64,000 bases of DNA from Flavobacterium sp. N2820. Lineage in GTDB: Bacteria > Bacteroidota > Bacteroidia > Flavobacteriales > Flavobacteriaceae. The notes below the pieces were generated by a model. The model was not told the origin of the DNA. It did not search any database and was given only the letters and a program-made list of their open reading frames with translations. Both the position numbers and the translations under genes were made by a program. Of the stretch, positions 54,984-64,000 are shown in pieces. The stretch is taken from NCBI RefSeq assembly GCF_025947285.1, contig NZ_CP110008.1:248001-312000 (forward strand). The letters are read 5' to 3'. Every line of letters starts with the position of its first letter. The stretch's first letter is position 1.

Positions 54984-57900
54984 ATGAAAAAAATTTTAAC
55001 CTTTATATTGTTTCTAAGTTTTAGTATTTCTTTTGGACAATCAACCACTTGTGCTAACGCAGCTGCAATGTGTTCTGGAAATCAAGGGCCCTTTGTGAAT
55101 ACAACTGGAACTCCAAGTTTTGGACCACTTGGGTGTTTGGGCTCAACACCAAATCCTGCTTGGTTTTATTTGCAAGTTGGACAATCTGGTAATATTGACT
55201 TTACATTATTTCAAACTTCTAACGGAGGTAACCCTATTGATGTTGATTTTATTTTATGGGGACCTTTCAGTTCAGCCATTAATTGTAATAGTTTATTTGG
55301 CTATTCTGCTGGTTATACAGGTCCTAATAATGTAATTGATTGTAGTTATTCAGGTTCTGCAACAGAGAATGTAAATATTCCAAATGCTATTGCAGGGCAA
55401 TTTTATATGCTTTTAGTTACAAACTTTTCAGGTCAAGCAGGTACTTATACCTTAAATCAAACTGGAGGTACAGGTGCCCTTAGTTGTGAAATAGTTTGTG
55501 GTGTTAATTTAGGTCCAGATCAATTATATTGTTCTACAAATATTACAAATCATCTATTAACGGCGACTTTCAATCAAGCTCCTTCATCAGCGGGTACTCC
55601 AACTTACTCATGGTTTTTAGAAGGTGTTTTACAAACTACTACTACAGTAAATACTTTATTAATTAATCAAAGCGGTAACTGGTCAGTTGAAGTTGTTCGT
55701 CCGGGTTGTTCAGATTTAGCAACCGATACGGTGCTTATCACCTTCGATTCACCACCTTCACTTACACCACCACCTTCGCCTATAAATATTAATTGTAATC
55801 CATATGACTTAACTTCGTTAATTCCAGCTATGGTTGCACCAGATCTACCATCAGATTTTGTGGTTTATTTTTATGAAGATCAAGCGGATTGTTGGGATGG
55901 AAATTCAAATTTTATTCCCAATCCAACAGCTTATGCGCCAGGCGCATCAATCACTGTTTATATTAGAGTTGAGAATGCTGGAAACCCTTCATGTAATGAT
56001 ACCGATCAATTTGTTTCATTAACATACAATTGTTCAAGTGTAACAGCTTCAGTTAGTGCCAATACGATATGTTCAGGAACAACAGGTACTGTTACTTTTA
56101 CGGGTACTCCAAATGCTGTAGTTACCTATACAGTTGACGGTTCACCAAATCAGACGATAACTTTAGACGCTACGGGTCAATTTGTATTGACTACACCAGT
56201 TTTAACAGCAGATTCGGTTTACACTTTGGTAGAAGTTTCTGACGGAACGATAACTACACCATTAACAGGTGTTACGGCTACGGTTACCGTTATTGCTTTA
56301 CCAACAGCTACTATTTCTGGTACAACAGCTATTTGTTCAGGAAGTGCTACAGATTTAACCTTCACAGGAACAGCAGATGCGATTGTTACCTATACAGATG
56401 GTACAAGTAATTTTACCACCACATTAACAGGAGGAACATCAACAGTGAGTGTTTCACCAACTACTACAACGACCTATAGTTTGGTAAGTGTTGCTTCTAA
56501 TACGACACCAGTTTGTACAGCTACTCCAACAGGTAGTGTTGTGATTACAGTTTCACAGCAAGTAGCAGGAAGTTTAAGCTACACGCCATCAGATTTTTGT
56601 ACAATTGATTTTGGTACATATGCGCCTACGGTTGTAATTTCTGGAGCGGGTACAGGCACATGTGCTTCAACTACACCAGTTTATACAGCAACACCAGCAG
56701 GTTTAACCATAGATGCAACAACAGGAGTTATTACGCCAAGTACAAGTGTAGTAGGTACATATACCATTACGCTTACTTATCCAGCTTGTGGCGGATGTGG
56801 AGTTGCAAATTTCACAACAACAGTAACCGTTTCTTCACCAGGGTCTGCTAGCGTTAGTTATACGACACCATTGTGTACAAATGACACAGCTACGTATGCG
56901 CCAACTTTAACAGGAGCAGGTTCAGCAACAAATTATACTGCTACTCCAGCAGGATTATCAATAGATTTAATTACAGGAGTAATTAACCCAAGTGCAAGTA
57001 CAGCGGGAACTTATACAATAAATTATACGCCAGCATCAGTAGGTGCTTGTGTTATAGTTGGAACTCCAACAACAGTTACCATCACAGCAGCTCCAACAGC
57101 AGCTATCAGTTATGCAGCAACACCTTATTGTGATGATATTGCTACGGCACAAGCAGTTACTTTAACAGGAACGAATGCGTATACAGGCGGAAGTTTTAGT
57201 GCTTCTCCAGCAGGTTTACTAATAGATGCTTCAACAGGGGCGATTACTCCAACAGGAAGTACAGCAGGAACATATACGGTAACGTACACTATTCCAGCGA
57301 GTGCAGGATGTGCAAGTAGTGATGTAACAACAACAGTAACCATAACAGGTTTACCAACAGCAGCTATCAGCTATGCAGGAACACCTTATTGTGATAACTT
57401 AGCTACGGCACAAGCAATTACCTTGACAGGAACGAATGCATATACAGGCGGAAGTTTCAGTGCTACACCAGCAGGTTTACTTTTAGATGCTTCAACAGGA
57501 GCTATTACTCCAACTGGAAGTACAGCAGGAACATATACTGTAACGTACACTATTCCAGCGAGTGCAGGATGTGCGAGTAGTGATGTAACTACTACAGTTA
57601 CCATCACAGCAGCTCCAACAGCAGCTATCAGCTATGCGGCAACACCTTATTGTGATGATATTGCTACAGCACAAGCAATTACCTTAACAGGAACGAATGC
57701 ATATACAGGCGGAAGTTTTAGTGCTTCTCCAGCAGGTTTACTAATAGATACTTCAACAGGAGCGATTACTCCAAACGGAAGTACAGCAGGAACATATACG
57801 GTAACGTACACTATTCCAGCGAGTGCAGGATGTGCAAGTAGTGATGTAACAACAACAGTAACCATAACAGGTTTACCAACAGCAGCTATCAGCTATGCAG

Positions 57901-60900
57901 GAACACCTTATTGTGATAACTTAGCTACGGCACAAGCAATTACCTTGACAGGAACGAATGCATATACAGGCGGAAGTTTCAGTGCTACACCAGCAGGTTT
58001 ACTTTTAGATGCAATAACAGGAGCGATTACTCCAACAGGAAGTACAGCAGGAACATATACGGTAACGTACACTATTCCAGCGAGTGCAGGATGTGCGAGT
58101 AGTGATGTAACTACTACAGTTACCATCACAGCAGCGCCAACAGCAGCTATCAGTTATGCAGCAACACCTTATTGTGATGATATTGCTACGGCACAAGCAG
58201 TTACTTTAACAGGAACGAATGCGTATACAGGCGGAAGTTTTAGTGCTTCTCCAGCAGGTTTACTAATAGATGCTTCAACAGGAGCGATTACTCCAACTGG
58301 AAGTACAGCAGGAACATATACTGTAACGTACACTATTCCAGCGAGTGCAGGATGTGCAAGTAGTGATGTAACAACAACAGTTACCATCACAGCAGCGCCA
58401 ACAGCAGCTATCAGCTATGCGGGAACACCTTATTGTGATAACTTAGCTACGGCACAAGCAATTACCTTAACAGGAACGAATGCATATACAGGCGGAAGTT
58501 TCAGTGCTACACCAGCAGGTTTACTTTTAGATGCAATAACAGGAGCGATTACTCCAACTGGAAGTACAGCAGGAACATATACGGTAACGTACACTATTCC
58601 AGCGAGTGCAGGATGTGCGAGTAGTGATATAACTACTACAGTTACCATCACAGCAGCGCCAACAGCAGCTATCAGTTATGCAGCAACACCTTATTGTGAT
58701 GATATTGCTACAGGGCAAGCAGTTACTTTAACAGGAACGAATGCGTATACAGGCGGAAGTTTTAGTGCTTCTCCAGCAGGTTTACTAATAGATGCTTCAA
58801 CAGGAGCGATTACTCCAACTGGAAGTACAGCAGGAACATATACGGTAACGTACACTATTCCAGCGAGTGCAGGATGTGCAAGTAGTGATGTAACAACAAC
58901 AATTACCATAACAGGTTTACCAACAGCAGCTATCAGCTATGCGGGAACACCTTATTGTGATAACTTAGCTACGGCACAAGCAATTACCTTGACAGGAACG
59001 AATGCATATACAGGCGGAAGTTTCAGTGCTACACCAGCAGGTTTACTTTTAGATGCTTCAACAGGAGCTATTACTCCAACTGGAAGTACAGCAGGAACAT
59101 ATACTGTAACGTACACTATTCCAGCGAGTGCAGGATGTGCGAGTAGTGATGTAACTACTACAGTTACCATCACAGCAGCGCCAACAGCAGCTATCAGTTA
59201 TGCGGCAACACCTTATTGTGATGATATTGCTACGGCACAAGCAGTTACTTTAACAGGAACGAATGCGTATACAGGCGGAAGTTTTAGTGCTTCTCCAGCA
59301 GGTTTACTAATAAATGCTTCAACAGGAGCGATTACTCCAACTGGAAGTACAGCAGGAGCCTATACGGTAACATACACTATTCCCGCGAGTGCAGGATGTG
59401 CAAGTAGTACGGTAAGTACAACGCTTACAATTATTGCTGTTCCACAAATTACACTTACTTCAAGTGTTGCATCTACAAATCAAACCATTTGTGTTAATAC
59501 AGCAATAGGTAATATTACTTATACTTTTGGAGGAAGTGCAACAGGAGTTAATGTGGTAGGTTTACCAGCAGGTGTAACAGCTTCGACTTCTGGAAATGTA
59601 GTTACTATAAGTGGTACGCCAACATCAGCAACAGCTGCGACTTTTAATTATACAATTACGGCTACAGGAAGTATTTGTGGTACACCGAGTTTATCGGGCA
59701 GTATTACTCTTACAAACGGAATTGCACCAATTTTCACGCAAGCAAACGCGGTTTGTGAAGGAGTAACAATAAATTTACCAACCACGTCAAACAATGGTAT
59801 TACAGGTGAATGGCAACTTATAAGTTCTACATCAACCGATGCAACATATGAGTTTACACCCGATGCAGGACAATGTGCATTGAATACACAAATGACCGTT
59901 CAAATATATCCACGCCCGGTGGTAACAGCTACTGTTTTACCGAGTACAGGTGTTCTTTGTTCAGGAGATGTTGTAGATATTCAATTGAGCAGTAATGTTC
60001 CTGGGGCTATTTTTTCATGGACCTCTAGTAGTGCAACAGTTACAGGTCATTCATCATCAGTAGTTGGTTCTACCGATACGTTTATCAACCAGACTTTGGT
60101 TTTAAATTCAGGAATTACAGGAACAGGAGAGGTTGTTTATGGAATAGTTGCAGAGGCCAATGGATGTGTTGGGGAAACAGTTTTCGTTACGATTTCAGTA
60201 AACCCTATACCCGATGTTACGGTAACCGGTGATGGCCAAACGATTTGTTCTGGCGAGACGACAAATATTTCTTTTGAGGGCACCGTAAACAATACCGTTT
60301 TCACATGGGTTGTTCAAAGCAGCACAGGAGTTTCAGGCGCATCAAATGGATCAGGAAGTTCAATTGCACAAGTATTGGAAACAACAGGATTATCTCAAGG
60401 CGTTGTTGTGTATCAAGTAACACCAAGTTTAAATGGTTGTGTGGGTGCATCTGCGACAATTACAGTATATGTTAATCCAATTCCGGAGTTATTTGGAAGT
60501 CCAAACCATCCAGAATTATGTAGTGGTGTGGGTAGCACGTTTATCAATTTCTCTACCTTTAATGCCAATACCATATTTACATGGACAGTAAATCAAGTAG
60601 GAGTAACAGGGGCAACCGCTGATACAAGTACAGGATCTACATTATTAATAGAGCAAGTATTAGAAACAACAGGTAACACACAAGGTTATGTTGATTATGT
60701 AATTACGCCAACATTAAATGGATGTTCAGGCACTTCAGTTACGGTTCGAGTTTATGTAAATCCTTTACCACAGCCTGTTTTAGCAGATGGAACAATATGT
60801 GTTGATGCAGCAGGAGTTACCTTCCAGACGTATTTATTAGACACAGGTTTAGATGCGAGTATGTATGATTTTGTTTGGTATATTGATGGAGTTGCTCAAG

Positions 60901-61505
60901 CAAATTCAGATGCAGCCACATTTACAGCCTCAGTTGTGGGTGTTTATAGTGTTATAGCAACCAATTCGGTTACGAATTGTGTTTCAGAAGAAGAGTTTGC
61001 AGCAGTTACTGCTACTACACCAGCAGATTCGTTTACCACATTGGTAACCGATGCGTTTTCAGACAATGCAACAATCACAGTAACCGTTTCAGGTGGTTCA
61101 GGTACTTTGTTGTATCAATTAGATGAGGGTTCTTTCCAATCATCAAATGTTTTTACAGGAGTAAGCGCAGGAGAGCACACAGTTACAGTAATAGATAGTG
61201 AAGGGTGTACATTTATAACACAAAACGTAACAGTGATTGATTACCCAAAATACTTTACACCAAATGGCGATGGTCACAACGACACATGGAATATAGTAGG
61301 AATGAATCAAGCAGATGCGAAGTTGTATATTTTTGATAGATACGGAAAGTTAATCAAACAATTAAGTGCAACGGACACAAGTAACGGATGGGATGGAACC
61401 TATAACGGACAACAATTACCATCTACAGATTACTGGTTTACACTAGACTACACTGAAAATGGTGCTGCAAAACAATTTAAAGCACATTTTTCAATGAAAA
61501 GATAA
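54984..61505 (+). CDS. Giant T9SS type B secreted adhesin-like protein with nine tandem repeats
   Basis: The 2173 residues begin with signal peptide MKKILTFILFLSFSISFGQ. The N-terminal domain (about residues 20-165, TTCANAAAMCSGNQGPF to TYTLNQTGG) is the one usual for gliding-motility-associated proteins. Ig/PKD-like units follow up to about residue 704, then nine near-identical 87-residue repeats (about 705-1487), each with two cysteines (TPYCD and AGCASS) that may form an internal disulfide. More PKD-like units come next. The last 90 residues are the type B sorting domain (YPKYFTPNGDGHNDTWNI, FDRYGKLIKQL, GWDGTYNGQQLPSTDYW). A surface adhesin is the likely role. Confidence 0.92.
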   Translation: MKKILTFILFLSFSISFGQSTTCANAAAMCSGNQGPFVNTTGTPSFGPLGCLGSTPNPAWFYLQVGQSGNIDFTLFQTSNGGNPIDVDFILWGPFSSAINCNSLFGYSAGYTGPNNVIDCSYSGSATENVNIPNAIAGQFYMLLVTNFSGQAGTYTLNQTGGTGALSCEIVCGVNLGPDQLYCSTNITNHLLTATFNQAPSSAGTPTYSWFLEGVLQTTTTVNTLLINQSGNWSVEVVRPGCSDLATDTVLITFDSPPSLTPPPSPININCNPYDLTSLIPAMVAPDLPSDFVVYFYEDQADCWDGNSNFIPNPTAYAPGASITVYIRVENAGNPSCNDTDQFVSLTYNCSSVTASVSANTICSGTTGTVTFTGTPNAVVTYTVDGSPNQTITLDATGQFVLTTPVLTADSVYTLVEVSDGTITTPLTGVTATVTVIALPTATISGTTAICSGSATDLTFTGTADAIVTYTDGTSNFTTTLTGGTSTVSVSPTTTTTYSLVSVASNTTPVCTATPTGSVVITVSQQVAGSLSYTPSDFCTIDFGTYAPTVVISGAGTGTCASTTPVYTATPAGLTIDATTGVITPSTSVVGTYTITLTYPACGGCGVANFTTTVTVSSPGSASVSYTTPLCTNDTATYAPTLTGAGSATNYTATPAGLSIDLITGVINPSASTAGTYTINYTPASVGACVIVGTPTTVTITAAPTAAISYAATPYCDDIATAQAVTLTGTNAYTGGSFSASPAGLLIDASTGAITPTGSTAGTYTVTYTIPASAGCASSDVTTTVTITGLPTAAISYAGTPYCDNLATAQAITLTGTNAYTGGSFSATPAGLLLDASTGAITPTGSTAGTYTVTYTIPASAGCASSDVTTTVTITAAPTAAISYAATPYCDDIATAQAITLTGTNAYTGGSFSASPAGLLIDTSTGAITPNGSTAGTYTVTYTIPASAGCASSDVTTTVTITGLPTAAISYAGTPYCDNLATAQAITLTGTNAYTGGSFSATPAGLLLDAITGAITPTGSTAGTYTVTYTIPASAGCASSDVTTTVTITAAPTAAISYAATPYCDDIATAQAVTLTGTNAYTGGSFSASPAGLLIDASTGAITPTGSTAGTYTVTYTIPASAGCASSDVTTTVTITAAPTAAISYAGTPYCDNLATAQAITLTGTNAYTGGSFSATPAGLLLDAITGAITPTGSTAGTYTVTYTIPASAGCASSDITTTVTITAAPTAAISYAATPYCDDIATGQAVTLTGTNAYTGGSFSASPAGLLIDASTGAITPTGSTAGTYTVTYTIPASAGCASSDVTTTITITGLPTAAISYAGTPYCDNLATAQAITLTGTNAYTGGSFSATPAGLLLDASTGAITPTGSTAGTYTVTYTIPASAGCASSDVTTTVTITAAPTAAISYAATPYCDDIATAQAVTLTGTNAYTGGSFSASPAGLLINASTGAITPTGSTAGAYTVTYTIPASAGCASSTVSTTLTIIAVPQITLTSSVASTNQTICVNTAIGNITYTFGGSATGVNVVGLPAGVTASTSGNVVTISGTPTSATAATFNYTITATGSICGTPSLSGSITLTNGIAPIFTQANAVCEGVTINLPTTSNNGITGEWQLISSTSTDATYEFTPDAGQCALNTQMTVQIYPRPVVTATVLPSTGVLCSGDVVDIQLSSNVPGAIFSWTSSSATVTGHSSSVVGSTDTFINQTLVLNSGITGTGEVVYGIVAEANGCVGETVFVTISVNPIPDVTVTGDGQTICSGETTNISFEGTVNNTVFTWVVQSSTGVSGASNGSGSSIAQVLETTGLSQGVVVYQVTPSLNGCVGASATITVYVNPIPELFGSPNHPELCSGVGSTFINFSTFNANTIFTWTVNQVGVTGATADTSTGSTLLIEQVLETTGNTQGYVDYVITPTLNGCSGTSVTVRVYVNPLPQPVLADGTICVDAAGVTFQTYLLDTGLDASMYDFVWYIDGVAQANSDAATFTASVVGVYSVIATNSVTNCVSEEEFAAVTATTPADSFTTLVTDAFSDNATITVTVSGGSGTLLYQLDEGSFQSSNVFTGVSAGEHTVTVIDSEGCTFITQNVTVIDYPKYFTPNGDGHNDTWNIVGMNQADAKLYIFDRYGKLIKQLSATDTSNGWDGTYNGQQLPSTDYWFTLDYTENGAAKQFKAHFSMKR
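57096..59444 (+). repeat. Nine in-frame 261-bp tandem repeats, alternating two variants
   Basis: The first copy starts at 57096 and the ninth at 59184, which is exactly eight periods of 261 bases. Variant A reads SYAATPYCDDIATAQ and SASPAGLLIDAS; variant B reads SYAGTPYCDNLATAQ and SATPAGLLLDA. They alternate A, B, A, B, A, B, A, B, A. The linker after each copy is TGLP or TAAP. The region is visibly less AT-rich than the rest of the window. Confidence 0.95.
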
Positions 61506-61518
61506 TTTATCATTAATA

Positions 61519-61556
61519 AAAAAAAGAGCGCTATACTTATAGCGCTCTTTTTTTAT
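61519..61556. terminator. Strong bidirectional terminator after the adhesin
   Basis: AAAAAGAGCGCTATA (61521-61535) is complementary to TATAGCGCTCTTTTT (61538-61552) and flanked by A and T runs. It serves the adhesin gene and the convergent DinB-like gene. Confidence 0.88.
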
Positions 61557-61562
61557 CAATAA

Positions 61563-62021
61563 TTAGTTAAGAATATCATTAATAATCATCAAATGATGAT
61601 TGGTGTGAAGAATTAAAAATTTTTCTGTTTCTTTTTTATTTAAAACCCCAAAAAAAGGATGAGGAAAGTTAGTATACTTATTTAGATCTTTCCAATCACT
61701 TAGATTTTTTCTAACTTTTAACAAGCTTATGGCTAATGTTTCATGATTGATTTCACCTTCTGGTCTAACAATTTTAGGTGCTTTTGCTTTTCCTCTTGGA
61801 ATTTTTTTAGCAATGGTTAGTATTAAAAAGCGTTTAAAATTAAATTTCCAATGATAATTTGAAGGATTTGAATTCTTGCAAGCGGTAACAATTTGGTCGA
61901 TAGTTTTTAAACTGTGTTCAATGTGCCAACCAACGTTTCCTTCTGAAACATTACTGTTACTAATTTCAAATTGTGTTATTTTTGATTCTAATTGACTAAT
62001 TAAATATTCTAAATTTTGCAT
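61563..62021 (-). CDS. DinB-like / DUF1569 family protein
   Basis: A 152-residue four-helix protein. NVGWHIEHSLKTIDQIV (about residues 30-46) and the C-terminal FLILHTNHHLMIINDIL (about 135-151) place three histidines where DinB-superfamily proteins bind a metal; the remainder (KKIPRGKAKAPKIVRPEG) resembles DUF1569. Proteins of this superfamily include thiol transferases and hydrolases. The specific reaction is unknown. It is transcribed convergently to the adhesin and lies downstream of cphA on the same strand, past a terminator. Confidence 0.72.
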   Translation of the reverse strand: MQNLEYLISQLESKITQFEISNSNVSEGNVGWHIEHSLKTIDQIVTACKNSNPSNYHWKFNFKRFLILTIAKKIPRGKAKAPKIVRPEGEINHETLAISLLKVRKNLSDWKDLNKYTNFPHPFFGVLNKKETEKFLILHTNHHLMIINDILN

Positions 62022-62049
62022 ATTGAATTTTAAAAGTTGAAAATATAAA

Positions 62050-62082
62050 AAATCCCAAAGACATTTTCAGAATTTGGGATTT
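62050..62082 (-). terminator. Terminator after cphA
   Basis: AAATCCCAAA (62050-62059) pairs perfectly with TTTGGGATTT (62073-62082) around a 13-base loop. It lies in the 78-base gap between the cphA stop and the DinB-like start. The U-run on the minus strand is short. Confidence 0.6.
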
Positions 62083-62099
62083 ATATTTAATGATTTGTT

Positions 62100-64000
62100 T
62101 TAATTAACTTCTTCGTTTTCTTTATCTAAATATTCTTGAACAATTTCTATAGCATTAGTAACTACATCACTCAAAGCAGTAATAAAACTAGCTTCTTCAG
62201 CGCTATTAATAGCATGTTTAATAGCTTCCACTTCTTTTGTAATTATTTCATGTGTTACAGTTCTTCCAGAAGCTGTAATTCCTTCCATTATTAAACCAAT
62301 TATTTCTTCTTCGGTTCTACCGCGTAAGTGTTTTTCCTGACGAATGATGATATGATCAAACATTCGAGCGGCAATCATGGCACATTCTCTAATATCTTCG
62401 TCTCTTCGGTCACCAACTCCTGCAATAATTCCGATTTTCTTCGTAGCTTCTACAGAAGACAAATATTCTTCAACACCTTTATATCCTGATGGATTGTGCG
62501 CAAAATCAATTAATACTTTAAATTTTTTGAATTCGAAAATATTCATTCTTCCTGGAGTTTGAGCCGCACTTGGAATAAAAGTTTGTAACGATAAACTAAT
62601 GTCTTCGGTCTTAAATCCTTGTAAATATGCTGCTAAAGTAGCGGCTAAAACATTTGCTATCATGAATTTTGCTTTTCCACCTAAAGTCAAAGGAACATGA
62701 GTCGCTCTTTCTACTCTAATTTTCCACTCTCCTTTTTTAATAGTGATAAATCCATTTTCATAAACTGCTACAATTTTACCTTCTTTTGCTAATTGTTTTA
62801 CCACAGGCGTATTTTCATCCATACTAAAATAAGCAATATTGCAACTTAAATCTTTAACAAGTTTCATGCAATATTCGTCTTCCGCATTTAATATGGCCCA
62901 ACCTTCTTTCTTCACACTTCTAACAACTGTAGCTTTTACTCTAGCTAAATCATCTAAAGTTTCTATATCATTTAATCCTAAATGATCTTCTTGTATATTA
63001 GTTACAATTCCAATGTCACAACGACTAAAACCAAGTCCTGCTCTCAAAATCCCACCACGAGCCGTTTCTAAAACAGCAAATTCTACAGTAGGATCTTTCA
63101 AAATATATTCTGCAGAAATTGGCCCAGTTGTATCGCCTTTTTCCATCATGTGATTTTGCACATAAATTCCGTCAGAAGTAGTAAAACCAACTTTAAAACC
63201 GTTATTTTTAACAATATGGGCTATTAATCGGGTAGTGGTAGTTTTCCCATTTGTTCCTGTTACGGCAATAATTGGAATACGACTAGGTTTTCCTGGTGGG
63301 TACAACATATCAATTACAGGTGCAGCCACGTTTCTTGGTAATCCTTCAGATGGCGCTAAATGCATTCTAAACCCAGGTGCTGCATTTACTTCTAAAATAC
63401 AACCTCCATTTAATTTTAATGGCTCCGTTAAGTTTTCAGCCATAATGTCTACACCACAAACATCTAGTCCTATTACTCGAGAAATTCGTTCACAAAGAAA
63501 AATGTTTTCAGGGTGCATCATGTCTGTTACATCTACAGAAGTTCCACCAGTGCTTAGATTTGCAGTTGATTTTAAATAGACGACTTCGTCTTTTCTTGGA
63601 ACTGTTTCTAAGGTATACCCAAGCTTTTCTAATAAATCTGTTGTATCTCTGTCAACATCAATCTGGGTAAGTACATTTTCATGTCCATAACCACGACGCG
63701 GATCTTTATTCGTTTCTTCAATTAATTGTTGAATAGTATGTTTTCCATCACCTTTAACGTGTGCTGGTTCTCGTTTAGCAGCAGCTACTAATTTATTGTC
63801 AATAATCAATACACGGAAATCATAACCTGTAATAAATTTTTCAACAATAACTCTTCGACTGTAATTTTTTGCGTAAGCTAATCCAGCCACAGCATCTTCC
63901 CATTTTTTTACATTTATAGATGCTCCTTTTCCATGATTTCCATCTAATGGTTTGATTACAATTGGGTAACCAATTTTTTTAATTACAGTTTCTAAATCGT
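62100..64000 (-). CDS. cphA: Cyanophycin synthetase, N-terminal part cut by the window edge
   Basis: Makes the storage polymer cyanophycin (poly-aspartate with arginine side chains) from Asp, Arg and ATP. The frame is open to the window end, so the true start lies beyond 64000; an in-frame GTG at 63890 is internal. The visible part starts in the ATP-grasp domain (VIKPLDGNHGKGASI, EVNAAPGFRMH) and continues into the Mur-ligase-like domain (VTGTNGKTTTTRLIAHI, ARGGILRAGLGF, NIQEDHLGLN, DFAHNPSGYKG, GVGDRRDEDI). The order and motifs are those of CphA rather than of a Mur ligase. No cyanophycinase gene is visible on this side. Confidence 0.93.
   Translation of the reverse strand, partial: DLETVIKKIGYPIVIKPLDGNHGKGASINVKKWEDAVAGLAYAKNYSRRVIVEKFITGYDFRVLIIDNKLVAAAKREPAHVKGDGKHTIQQLIEETNKDPRRGYGHENVLTQIDVDRDTTDLLEKLGYTLETVPRKDEVVYLKSTANLSTGGTSVDVTDMMHPENIFLCERISRVIGLDVCGVDIMAENLTEPLKLNGGCILEVNAAPGFRMHLAPSEGLPRNVAAPVIDMLYPPGKPSRIPIIAVTGTNGKTTTTRLIAHIVKNNGFKVGFTTSDGIYVQNHMMEKGDTTGPISAEYILKDPTVEFAVLETARGGILRAGLGFSRCDIGIVTNIQEDHLGLNDIETLDDLARVKATVVRSVKKEGWAILNAEDEYCMKLVKDLSCNIAYFSMDENTPVVKQLAKEGKIVAVYENGFITIKKGEWKIRVERATHVPLTLGGKAKFMIANVLAATLAAYLQGFKTEDISLSLQTFIPSAAQTPGRMNIFEFKKFKVLIDFAHNPSGYKGVEEYLSSVEATKKIGIIAGVGDRRDEDIRECAMIAARMFDHIIIRQEKHLRGRTEEEIIGLIMEGITASGRTVTHEIITKEVEAIKHAINSAEEASFITALSDVVTNAIEIVQEYLDKENEEVN

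Noticed and set aside
57125-59240. A series of open frames of 60-73 codons on the minus strand and in a second frame across the repeat array, each nearly identical.
   Set aside because: They recur with the 261-bp period and are shadows of the repeated coding sequence; none has an initiation context, domain or signal of its own.
57096-59444. CRISPR-like direct repeats.
   Set aside because: The period is 261 bp, fully coding, with no short repeat/unique spacer alternation. No CRISPR array or cas gene was seen anywhere in the window.

Overview
The window is an AT-rich chromosomal segment of a Bacteroidota bacterium, almost certainly a Flavobacterium or close relative. The evidence is: two proteins with the type B sorting signal of the type IX secretion system (T9SS); recurrent TAnnTTTG -7 promoter elements with no Shine-Dalgarno sequences; TTG starts followed by AAA codons; the SecDF fusion; and the MoxR/DUF58/DUF4350/DUF4129/SpoIIM/RDD cluster typical of the phylum. 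No rRNA, tRNA, CRISPR array, prophage or insertion sequence was recognised. No gene-free stretch exceeds 300 bases; the longest is 289 bases between mdh and secDF.

Layout. Positions 1-11.7 kb (minus strand) hold housekeeping and stress genes: a partial OstA-like protein, purA, a Fur-family regulator, a secreted protein of unknown function, a bifunctional (p)ppGpp synthetase/hydrolase, a TrmH-type RNA methyltransferase and two secreted amidohydrolases. Positions 11.7-18.8 kb hold the MoxR-DUF58 membrane cluster, with RDD diverging from the rest. A T9SS cargo gene (18.8-20.5 kb) separates it from a surface-glycan locus at 20.6-34.2 kb. That locus has an FdtA/FdtB pair for a dTDP-3-amino-3,6-dideoxyhexose, acyltransferases, a flippase, an MBOAT/SGNH pair, at least five glycosyltransferases, a GT-C-like membrane protein and a methyltransferase; ftsE sits directly at the head of its last minus-strand operon.

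Positions 35-47 kb carry a large TPR protein with a plugless outer-membrane barrel, a lipoprotein, a GreA-like protein, asnB, gyrB with a coupled outer-membrane-type protein, and mdh. Positions 47-54.4 kb carry secDF, a possible GldH-like lipoprotein, lgt, yidD, cysS and folE. Positions 54.5-61.5 kb are dominated by a 2173-residue T9SS type B adhesin-like protein containing nine 261-bp tandem repeats. The right edge holds a DinB-like protein and a cyanophycin synthetase truncated by the window end.

The most interesting signals are small and non-coding. One is a family of hairpin elements (core CTGAACT-G-TTTCAG) with compensatory stem changes, one copy of which lies in frame inside the fdtB-like gene. 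The other is a set of period-7 tandem arrays: a TTCTAAM-like class that abuts -7 promoter elements, and an A-rich class that abuts the start codons of purA and cysS. The less-characterised MoxR/SpoIIM/RDD cluster is the main multi-gene system of uncertain function.
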